Shown piece after piece: positions 10,660-21,300 of a DNA stretch of 64,000 bases. Under the pieces are notes generated by a model, which was not told the DNA's origin, did not search any database, and saw only the letters and a list, made by a program, of their open reading frames with translations. Source of the stretch: Isoetes taiwanensis (lineage: Eukaryota; Streptophyta; Lycopodiopsida; Isoetales; Isoetaceae); assembly GCA_021234155.1 (NCBI GenBank), contig JAJEKV010000100.1:1466116-1530115 (forward strand), read 5' to 3'. The translations under genes and the position numbers were made by a program. The number at the start of each line of letters is the position of its first letter. The first letter of the stretch is position 1.

Positions 10660-13600
10660 TCTCGAGCCCATACCTTGCCCACACAGTGGCAAACTATCAG
10701 GCCTAGCCCACAATGTTCCCCGACCATCGCTACGCACTAGAGGGATTAACTGTAGCCAGACAAGCCTCCCTTATCAGCCAGTCTAACCTCGCCACCCATA
10801 GCCAAGAGGGCTCCTATGCACATGCCGCAATTACTGGGTGCTAAGGCGGTTACTCTAGGAACATCATCTACAAATGCTCTGGGCCTCTACACCCCTTACA
10901 CAAGAGGTGTGCACAGAAATAAACCTTGGTTCGGGAAATTTTTGGACTATTAAAGGAAAATTTCTTGCATGTCCTACAGTAACCTGCTAATTGCTAATTC
11001 CTGCCTAAAATTTCTTGTAGTTTTAAAACCAACAAGCTAGTTTCTTACAATTTAAAGTTTTATCTACAATTTCCTACATATTATAAACAAACAAGCAGAT
11101 TTGAAATTTAAAATCTCACAAATCCTAATACATATTCAATGTAAAGTACATATATTAAGGCCCCGAATACATAAGAGATACATGCTTATCTTTAAGCGGG
11201 AAATAGTTGCAGCAGCAGCAATTTGTATTTTATAAATAAGAATTATTGCATATAACACATTATTTAACCAAAACAATGTCCCAACCTGGATTACTATGTA
11301 TCCGCTTTATTTCTTGCACTTAGCACTTACTCAAACTTCAAATACCCTATTTTTTTCTTGCACTTACTGAATTTCAAACTGGCTATGGCATATGTCAGTT
11401 TGCAAACATGTTGGAGTAACTAGAATAACAATATTGTCTTTCATTCCAGTATAGAACATGGCAAGCTTCTTCGTCAAGTTATTGGGTATGATATAATTAA
11501 TGGGGTGAAGTTTATAAGTTTCATCAAACAAACACTGCATTTATCATGAGCTTATGCATGCATAAGGTGAATTGTTATGAGGAGCTGCTTGGCAAGCAGG
11601 GACAAGAGAAATTTGCAGCAGATATACACTAACGAAGATAGGATTTATAATACCTTTCAGTGCCCTGACCTATATATCTTTCAATGCTCTAACCTGGGAG
11701 AATAAACATGCAAGTGATCATATTCTGTTACATCAAATATGTGGAAAATATATAGCACAACTACAACATACATAGATTTAATATAAGAGAGCATAACAGA
11801 ATAGAACCATGACATCTAAACAAAGACCGAATATACCTATAGCAAGCTTTGCAACACAACTATAGCATACACAGATTTAATGTAAGAGCAGAGAGAATAA
11901 TAGAATCTTAACATTTAAACATAGACAAAATATATCCATACCAAGCTTTCAATCCGTTCCAAATCAGGAAAAGAACCATACAACATGTATTTAAATACCA
12001 TCTAATTCAAACACAAACTGCATAAGAGGATAAGAACATACCCACGAAATTCTTCGATGTCGCCTTTATTAGCAGAGCGCATTCTAGGAAAACACGAAGA
12101 GCAGGCCATGTTGCATCCATTGTCTGGCGACTGGCACCTTGAGAGGGTACTTGTTGCTTGTAGAAACAAAATAAGAAATAAACGATAAGATTAAATATAC
12201 CATGATTGTTTGCTTGCCGGAATGCATCACAACATCATTAGATAGAAGCAACACTCACCCGGCCAAACATGTAAAGTTTGTGCTAGAGGATCTTTGCTCT
12301 CAAAAATGATAGAAAAGTGTTGCTTTTATGATAGTCATCTCTTAAGCTCGCTCAATACTATCATTCCTCCTTCTTCTATCATTCCTCGTTCTGTTCAAAG
12401 CAACCAACTAGTATAATGGAAGAACCGAGCCACCACGACAGCGGCACTGTGTCTGTGTTGATAGCAAGAGAAAATAGAGGGAGGGAAGAGACATCTATAG
12501 CAACCTGTTCGGCGCCATCCTCAATAATTATACTAACCCTAAGATAACCCTATAAGAAATGGACATTTAAGATTGGGTGCTTGTGGAATTTTCGCGAAAA
12601 TAAATTACATAAAGTTAAATTTCTGCTACTTTTATCGCCAAAAGATAGTGTATATTATCGCTCTATCCTATAATCGCTCTATCATAGCCATCCAAATAGG
12701 GCATATTCCCAAGGATATGCCCTGTCCCAAAACCACAACCGTCGAACCTAAGTCAAGATGGGGTCAAAACCCCATTTCCACGTCACCCTGAGGTGCATCA
12801 GAAAGTATTGGATTGAAGTCAAATGCGTACATACACACACACAAGTAAGAAACAAGTAAACCTGTTTTGCAAACATACAGTTAGAGCACCATATCTGCTA
12901 TGAAGCAATATTCTGCACAACTGTCTCACTTGCAAAGAAATTTACAGAAGCGCCTCCAAAATACAAGGCCGAACCTCACTCTCTTCACAAACTGCAGACC
13001 AAGCTGCTGCACATGCTACGGCAGCACCATTACTGCTGAACAATGGGCTTCTATGCATCCACCACATCTTAATATCAAGCATGAAGAGGGGCGTCGGTGT
13101 CACTACTCCAAAAACATGAAGAGGAAGCATGGGGATTTGAACCCCCTGCCCAAAAGGCAGTTCCAGAAACCTGAAGATGAAAACCTTAACGCATAACCTG
13201 TTAAAGCCAAATAGAAGCACAATCTGCAACAAGGGCTCTTCCTGAGGCTGGCATGCCTCCAAGAGCATCTAGGCGGCTGAAGAAAGAAACACCCTGTCGG
13301 ATTTTGCTTCTTGTTTGTTTCTTGCTGTGCCCTGTCGGATTTTGCATGGCTGCTTCTGCCAGATTAACTCTGTCCACGGCTGCCATATTAACTCTGTTCA
13401 ATATGCCGCTGCCAGATTAACTCCGCCAGTGGGTTATGGCCAAGCAGCCAAGCAGCCAAGCATCGCCAAGCAGCCGCCCATAGCAAGGAGCTGTGGCCGG
13501 AACTCCCTCAGATTTATACGAAACCTCCAAAGATTTGCGAAGAGCAGGCGATTCACACCACCTAAACAAACACCAGACTTACCTGGTACTGCAAGACGGC

Positions 13601-14570
13601 ATGCCCACGAGCTCCTAAGCTCTGGCCGTAACTCCCTCTCCTCTGATCCATCTGCCAGCAGACCCATCGCCAGCAGTGGCCTTCTAAAAACAAAACCCTA
13701 AAAATTAGCCCTTCCCCAAAAAAACCAATACACTCCATTCGACCATTGCCAACCCAAAACCAAATTTGTGAGTCAGCAAAATACCATTTTTAGATACGAA
13801 TACATGGCTAAACCTTGCAAAATCATATGTTACACGACCCCCCAACAACATTTTGGGAACCTAATCGCGTACCTACTTTTTCCCTAAAATGTTGAATTTC
13901 TGGTCGGGGGTGGATCCATGTAACATTTTGTTAACAAGAGTTTTTTGGGATTTGCACGATAGGTTGCTATTGTTCCGGGGAATTTCCAGAATTTCCCGAA
14001 CCAAGGAGATAAACCATCATCATCCAATGAACCTGAAAATACAGAATAACTTCTAATCTATCTATCTAAACATATATGCATTCACACTCTATATTATGCT
14101 GGAGCGTCACAAAACTCAGACAGATAACTCAGTGTAAAAATAACGTCCTTTTAGATTAAATTGAAGCAATCTACATGCAACATAGCTGGTTAGCTTGTAT
14201 TCCGGGCCTAGCAGATAGTAACGTGACCATTTCACTTACACTCAACAAATGAGCAAATGTGATTCCACTTAGATGCACCTCAAATGGGATTCTGCTCAAA
14301 GAGCAACTCAAATGCCAATTCTCAGAGAATAGGAAAATGAGGCCATAACATCAACGACCAGCAGAAGGAGTAGAGGGCACAATTCCGTAACCCTGGCTGT
14401 AGTGGCAGAAGAAGCCGAACTTGCCTTGTGCAGGTCAAGACAATAAGTGAATAAGTGAAACGAAAGGACGCCATCGCCGAGCCGAAACACAAAAACAAAG
14501 GTCCGCGACGAATACAAACAAGGGTTTCTAGCCCTCACAACCAAGGGCCAGATTAGGACATAACTATAGG
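10660..14570. other. Intergenic, no gene recognised
   Basis: Open frames at 12900-13270 and 13315-13700 lack recognisable domains, splice structure or homology. A local echo of GCCAGATTAACTC occurs three times at 13355-13425. Confidence 0.5.
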
Positions 14571-14576
14571 GTGAAA

Positions 14577-14891
14577 GCATGCTAGGGTGTACCATCTAAA
14601 GTTCTTTTTAGGGAGTGCAAAACTACCCAGAAAAGTACCCAACACTGGGTACTGGGAACTTGCATTAATGTCTCAATAAACAATAAGTGTGAGAGTTTAT
14701 TCATCCATTTTAGTCTCTAATAGTATTATCATCCTCTAAACTATAGACTGACATGTTATTGACCTTCAACTCAAAAATTTTGGATTGATTTTAATGGAAA
14801 TAAAAAATAGAAAGTACCAGTTTTAAAAGTACCTAGTGTAGGTACTTTTGAGGGTTCCAAAAGTGGTACACCGTAGCATGCTTTCACCCTA
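14577..14891. mobile_element. 311-bp MITE with about 26-bp terminal inverted repeats
   Basis: Left end GGGTGAAAGCATGCTAGGGT (from 14579) and right end reversed GGGTGAAAGCATGCTACGGT (to 14889) match with one difference over about 26 bp including GTACCA. TA flanks both sides, consistent with a TA target duplication as in Tc1/mariner-type MITEs. There is no ORF. The inner part repeats GTACC/GGTAC motifs. A non-autonomous DNA transposon. Confidence 0.8.
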
Positions 14892-14894
14892 TAC

Positions 14895-16140
14895 CTCATG
14901 CTAACCGATGTCAGCAAGACCCAACGCAGGTTAGCAAAATCCCCATCGTCCAAAAATCCCTCCAAAACAATATCGGCCGTCAAAAAAAAAAAACTCACCT
15001 ATCGGTCCATCAATCAAAGGTTTGCTCTTCGGCAATCCGAAATTTCAACCACCTTGAAATTTCGGCCCTTTTCAACTAGTCTTTTAAAGGCGGAATTCTT
15101 TGTTGACGTGCTGTAGGCGTTTTGGGCGGCGCCGCCTCCTAAGCCTGTTTCTGCACAAACTGTTTCACAGCGCTTCCCAGACCTGTTTCCCCTAAGCCTG
15201 TTTCTCCTGTTTCTCCTAAGCCTGTTTCACGGCGCTTCCCAGACCGTGAAGATGAAGGCCATACACAGAGCTCATAGACAGAGCTCATGACAGAGACATA
15301 AACAGAGCTCTCCCGGCGGCCATAGACAGAGCTCATGACCTAAATGACAAGAAACAAAATCCAATGATCTAAAAGGCAAAAAACAGCTACAGATCGTTAT
15401 TTCTATTTGGTATTTTAGCCGATTCGTGATCTTCGGCCTGTAGCAGCCTCTAATACTGCAAAGAAGATCCGGCCTGCTCTGCCCCATCAAAATCCGGCAC
15501 CAATGATGAATTCCTCGAGCAAAAATACGGAAAAAAACTGCTACAGATTTGAAGAGCGCCAGTCTTGCTACCTAAATCAAGCATTCCAGCATCAAGAACG
15601 GGCCAAAATTTCAAGCTGGTTGAAATTTCGTTGGAGAATTCGAAGGAGCTATAAAAGCCAGATGAAATTTTGAGGGGACTGGCGGGCGCCACTTTCGCGG
15701 CCTCCGTGCGGGGTCAGCCAGTCACCTCAAAATTTCATAACGAAATTTTAAGCTCCTTCGAATTACTCCTTCCAAAAATACAACCCCTGCCAAAAAACCA
15801 CCCCGCAAACATATAATCTTGCAACAATCAAATTTGGTATTTTTGTAACATATGATTTATTAAGGTTAATAGGTGGTATTCGTATACCAAACCGTATGAA
15901 TACCAGAGAAAGACAGGGGTTGCGAACGCATACAGATCCATTTTTTTTTCCCTAGGTCGGGGAGGGGCTGGGTCCTTCCCAAGCGCCCAAAGACTTGGCG
16001 CCGCTTGCTAAATCGAGGATGGGCGGGAAAGGATCGGCATGTTGGCTTATCTTCGCGAGGGCTTACGCTTCGATTTCGCCTTCCCCGCAGTGAGTTAGCC
16101 CGGTCCTGTGTGTTTTACCTCTTCGATTACATTTGTTTGA
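14895..16140. other. Intergenic, short repeats only
   Basis: CCTAAGCCTGTTTC and CAGACCTGTTTC-type units recur at 15138-15250, and GACAGAGCTCATGA at 15275-15340. No gene is supported. Confidence 0.5.
15636..15768. repeat. Imperfect inverted repeat
   Basis: GAATTCGAAGGAGCT and GATGAAATTTTGAGG (about 15636-15678) are mirrored by CCTCAAAATTTCAT and AGCTCCTTCGAATT (about 15724-15768). Arms are about 45 bp with a GC-rich loop. Possibly a small foldback element; no clear target duplication. Confidence 0.5.
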
Positions 16141-16770
16141 GATGTCTTTAAGAAGGGAGGCCGGGGAGGGCAAGGGCGGGCATGCAAATCTTCCATCTGG
16201 TTCGATGGCCTCTATGGCCCCGCTCATCCAAGATTTGCATGGCCGATTCTATCCCTTTGCCGAGATACTAGCCCGGTGGGATTCAATTGATGTTTCGTTA
16301 TTTTAGGCCTTTCTCGACAAGATGTTCCCAAATCTTTCTATGATGCCCTTGTCGATTTTTGTGACTCCAAATGTCTAGGGCAAGAGAGCCTTGAAAGGGG
16401 CTCCTCGGTGATCACTTACATGTTCGTGGTGTTTTGAGAGGTCGATTCGTAAGTCCTAAGGCCTTGAATGATGCTATCAAAAAAGACTTCAATCGGGTCT
16501 CCCAAGCCTCCGGGCGTGGTGTTGGTCCGCAAAGCTTTGAAAAATAATAGGTCGCATTGTTTTGAGGGAATGGTAGGATATTGTATGAAAGATTTTGGAA
16601 AAGTTCACTATAGTTGTCATATGCACAATATCTCCGAATCTATGATTGAAAAAAGGTAAGGATCTTTATTTAAGGTGGGGTGCAGGTGATACTAAAGGGT
16701 TGTGTGTCTTGGATAATAGGAATCTTTTAAATAAGGCATGCCATTAATTGATGTATCATGGGGGTCGAGA
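16141..16770 (+). pseudogene. Rep-type HUH endonuclease remnant (Replitron-like or viral-Rep-like)
   Basis: Frames must be switched at least four times. Read in order: MSLRREAGEGKGG... FYPFAEILARWDSIDVSLF (stop), FLDKMFPNLS, YDALVDFCDSKCLGQESLE, GDHLHVRGVLRGRFVSPK (HxH at 16413-16421), ALNDAIKKDFNR, FEGMVGYCMKDFGKVHYS (Tyr at about 16579), MHNISESMIEKG, KDLYLRWGAGD, LDNRNLLNKACH. HLHVxG followed about 50-60 residues on by GxVGYCMKD is the layout of HUH rolling-circle nucleases with a catalytic Tyr-x3-Lys. Rep-like proteins of this sort occur in Replitrons of algae and mosses and in ssDNA replicons. I see no element ends. Not functional. Confidence 0.5.
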
Positions 16771-18190
16771 CTATCCCCAAGCCCCGACCTTTACTTTGTG
16801 CGTGATGTTGAGGTCCCGAAAATACACATTAAGTAGTTCTTGGATTATTCCTCATAATTTCCGCCCATGTGAATGAACACGAGTGCGGGCAAAGATGGAG
16901 AGTGTTGCTTAATCCTGCCTGGGTGCCTCGCCTTCCGACATAAGAACTATTATCTTTGGTTATCCTTCGGGGTTTGTTCCCTCGTTGAGAGGAATGGGCC
17001 CGGTAGAAGGCGCTATTGGGATGATGCCATTCCAGCCAGTTTAACAGACTCAAACTTTGAGGATCCGCATGAGAGAACCTTTAGCTCGAGGCGGATATCC
17101 CCGATGTTGGTGCAGACTATATCCCCCGCGGTATTACCTGGGGACCACACCATGGCATGGGTTGATTTCTTTCATGTGGTTCCTTCTTGTACGATTGTAT
17201 AGTCTTTTGTATTTATCTGGCCGTTGTATTTCTCCGGGTTTATGGTTGGTACAGATTTGTGCGGGGTCTTCTTGAGAAATGGATGGAAATGGCGACACCA
17301 TGGATGAGACCCCACCCGTGGTTGTTAGTATTGGTCCCGATATCATCGGGGTTCTACCATTGATGATTCTCATCCAAACCCGCATGCTTATCCTCCCGAA
17401 AGTGAGGAAGTCTTTTCGGGCCGAGGAATTTGTGACTAGCATTGTGCAAAGTTGGTACGGGAGGCGCATGGGATTGCAACCTCATTGAGGATCCCGAGAA
17501 GGCGGATAGGAAGCTTCTATGTTGCTATAAATTACGCCTTTATCTGGCCAGGCAATGGGACCGCCTTGGTGTGCTGGGAATCGAGTCGCATGTGTTGCGC
17601 TCACACATGAGCTTGGCAAGGGCTCTCCCCGACACGGGAGATACGCCCGGCTTGATCACTCATCGTGCATGCTAGCTCGGGGTCACCAGAATTGAGAAGC
17701 TTTGTGTTGAACTTGCATCCGGTTATCCGGGTTATGTGTGATGAACTTATATGTTGTTGTGATCTCGAACTATTTTCGCCATGTGGCTTTCAGATATCGG
17801 GTATTTCAATGTAAATATTTGACATTTGTTTGCTTGATAATTGGACACTGCCTGTTTCCTCGCTTATATTTCCTCGAAGGTGTTTATTCGGTGGGGCATT
17901 GGCCCCTTGCATAAGGGAGCTCCATTAGTTGGAGCTCTCTTATGCTCTACCGAAATGCGGGTTACTTGTCGGGTTCGATTCCCCGTGCTCAGCCCGATAT
18001 TTGATCTGCAGGTATAACAGTATTCTTTGGAGAATACGCCATGGTTTTATTTATAGTTGCATGTATTTTTGTTCAAGTCAAACAAGCCAGGTATGACTTG
18101 TAAAGGACTTGAAATGGAGGGCAGGGATGCTCTTAGAGAGCATCTTGACTTTTGGACCATTGTCTTTTTTTTTAAATGGCTGTCATCTGA
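16771..18190. other. GC-richer stretch downstream of the Rep remnant, unassigned
   Basis: Composition matches the Rep-like region and several short frames exist (17057-17275, 17279-17488), but no motif is recognisable. It may be the rest of the same decayed element. A T-arm-like GTCGGGTTCGATTCCCCG lies at 17969-17986 without a tRNA fold. Confidence 0.4.
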
Positions 18191-18191
18191 C

Positions 18192-18325
18192 GGCCCAAAA
18201 TCCATAATACAAGTTATAAACATACGAAAATGTGTTAAACCGTTGTATCATTTTTTAATGCCTTAAAAAATAAATTGGAACCTTTTGCGTATATTGAGGT
18301 CTAGTTAGGGTTTAGGGTTTAGGGT
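18192..18325 (+). promoter_or_regulatory. Site II element and telo-box upstream of UTP10
   Basis: The reverse complement at 18192-18197 reads TGGGCC (site II). A tandem telo-box made of AGGGTTT units lies at 18306-18325, only 16 bases before the start codon. In plants this pair marks promoters of ribosomal-protein and ribosome-biogenesis genes bound by TCP and telo-box factors. It fits the nucleolar role of the gene and supports the chosen ATG. The transcription start itself is not visible. Confidence 0.7.
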
Positions 18326-18340
18326 GACGGATCGATCAAA

Positions 18341-21300
18341 ATGACAAGCGCCTTAGCCTTGCAATTGCAGGCTCTTGCCTTGCCGGGCCACGATTCTAAG
18401 ACTCGACCCGCTTCCCTAATTTTTGGACCAAATGAGGCTGCTGATATTGATCGACATACGATTTTCTCTCTGGCAGAATCAGGTGAGTGCCTTATAGGTT
18501 TCTCAACAGTGTAAAGTCTCCCTCAATTTGACATTGGGAAAGTGAATTCAACGAAAATTCAATGACAAAACAAACATTTATAACGAAGAAGCATAAAAAA
18601 ACTCTGCAAAGTGCATCCTCTAATAAAACCAACAAAGAGATTGCCTCGACAGCTTTTTTGTCAAAGAAAAAGACAAAGAGCAACTTTCTCGATTATGGAT
18701 GCATCTTTGCACATGCTTAAAATATACTCACTGACAATTTCTTTTCCTCCCTGATTTAAGGTTTTGAAGAGCTTCGCCAAATGGATGGTCGGTTTGATCC
18801 TTTCAAAAAAACTCTTTTCAGCATTGAAAGTTACCAGATTGACCCTGGATCGCAGGCTCCGGAGTTTATTCATAGGCTCAATTCATCAATATCTCAATTC
18901 TTGCGTCTTTTATCTGGCTATTTACTTTTACCATCTTCACATCGTGTCCTTGAATATCTTATCAGAAAATACAGGTTGGTTTTTCCACCTTAACTTCATT
19001 ATTCATGTGTGAATAATGAATGTGCAACCTTTTGCTTTCTTTGTTGTACTGGGTGAATGCAAACATTTACAGAAATGTTTCTAGTTGAAAAAAGAGGTTT
19101 TGGGGGACATGGATTTGTTAGGAAGAAGGGCAATCTAGGAACATGGATTAGATAACAGAGCAATTATTTGCTTCACAATAAACTAATAAAGGGTGCCAGT
19201 GCACTAAATTTAATCATCATGGAGATCATCCTCCATGTGGAAATAGTTTTGAAGGCAATAGTGTAGAGGCATCTGAAGGTTGGGCTTTCCTGCTTCTAAC
19301 AGACTTCATGCTGACAGGATACACGCAAACAATGTAGATGAGGTTATGCTCTGTATACTTCCATATCATGAGACAAGTCTTTTTGTGCAGATTGTGCAAC
19401 TTCTTGATCTGAGGTATACTCTGATTATTTATACTGTGTATTCTTGCCTGTTCCTTTATACTGATTATTTTTGCTGGCCTTCTGTCAGGAAATCAAGGTG
19501 GTCATTTTTGAAAGGAGTGAAAGAAACAGGTGCAGCTCCACCACGTGATGCTCTTGTCCAGTGGGCAATTCAAGATTTTTCTCTCTTGGAAGCTGTTTGT
19601 GACTGCGTGCGTGTCGTATAATCAATAAGTTTGTACTAAATTGTTTGTTGTATTTTTGGTCTGTCTGATGAATTTTTGGCATGCAGGTAAAAATAGCGTC
19701 AGATCTGAAGGTGAACCTGAAGATGACAATCAGTTTTGGTACTGTCTTTATAATGGAGACTTTGACTTTGGTACCGATTGTGAGCAAAGAACTTGTCAGC
19801 CGAATTTTGCCACTTGTCTTGCATAGTTTTGGTGACAAAGTTGCTGAAGACATTCGGGTATGAATTTGAAATGCATAAGGGTTGTTAATCATTAGGCAAT
19901 ATGTCAATTGGTTTGTGCACTGTAATAGGTTGCAGGATTAATGATTGTGGGCACCTTATCAAGTAGAGCAACCTTGTCGGACTCATTGATTTTATCAATT
20001 TTTGAGGCAATTGGGAAATTATTCCAAAAGGACTTGTCGGGATCATCACCATTACTACGGTTGGCTTTGATGGTCATGGTCCAGCTGGCACAGGTTTCAT
20101 TTCTTGCCCATTGATTTAGAGACATAGGATGGATGAAATATTTATTGAGCCCAAGGATATGCTATTTTACAAACTTTTTGTAACATGCATGTTGGATAAG
20201 TTTCAGCATGGTTAATAGACGAGTCCCCCAATTGTTTGTCACTCGGAAATATGATTATGGAAATGCCTTAATATTATATTTGCAGGCACAGACGGTGGAT
20301 CATTTCCCATCAAAGGCATTCAAATCTATCATCAAAACCAGGTTAGAAGTTGGATATATATTGCGGTGACCTATTGCCACATCTTTAAGGAGCATTATGA
20401 TAATGTAGGGACAATGTAAGGTTGTATTTGTATTTGGATAAAAGGTACATATATCTATAGACAAAATACATGCAATGCCTGTATTGAAGCAGACAAGATC
20501 ACTCGATAGTTGCCATTTATCTCTATAGCATCTGTATAGCATAACCTACAATATTGCTATTTGCAGTGATGACTTCTACATCAATAGTCAGGTTAATCCT
20601 GGGTATTTCCCTGTATTTTTTTTAACCAATTTTTTGTGGTTGTAAATTGGATTTTCTTCACTAGTTGACAGTATCAGAATAATCATCAATTATATCTGCA
20701 AACACAGATAGCCTTTCCTTGAATTTGGACAATTGGAGTAGATTTGCTAAGATATTTTTGAACCTACCAACGCTGCTTTCTAACATGCTTTTTGTGAACA
20801 TAGGGACCTCCCAGTCATTCTTGCAGAATTGGCAAAGCAATACCAAGCAGACAACTTTGTCATGTTACTTCTGCAGGCTCTTGTTGAGAATTGGTTAGTT
20901 GCTATCTGTTCTCTGTTGCTGCTCTTTAACCACATCGTACTGATCGTGGCACTGTTCTACCAGTACTAGACACCAGAATTATGAAGAATCACTGCTTGCT
21001 ATTGTTAACACAGTTCCAATAGAGAAAAATGTGCACTGGTTAGTGTCAGAATTACTTAATTCCTGTTTAAAGGAGGATGCAAATGGGAAGGACACAAGTA
21101 AGCAGTTTTCAGATTTTCTTGTTTATGTAGTTAATTAACGTGTTTATTCCTGTTATAATGAAATCCCAGAGGCAGTTGCAAAAAAAATTCTGTTTGCACT
21201 GGAGAAACGTTTTCCAAAGGAGATAGACACATCAATAGGTTGCCTTTTGGAGGTACTATATTGTTTGCAGTAAATAAAGGAATAAAACAGCTCAAGCTTT

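Noticed and set aside
13315-13701. 128-codon frame as a gene
   Set aside because: Ser/Arg/Pro-rich without domain, repeats of GCCAGATTAACTC, and an equally long antisense frame.
17957-17995. Possible tRNA (T-arm-like GGGTTCGATTCCCCG)
   Set aside because: No matching acceptor, D-arm or anticodon arm can be folded around it.
18306-18325. Interstitial telomere repeat
   Set aside because: Only two to three TTTAGGG units, positioned as a promoter telo-box.
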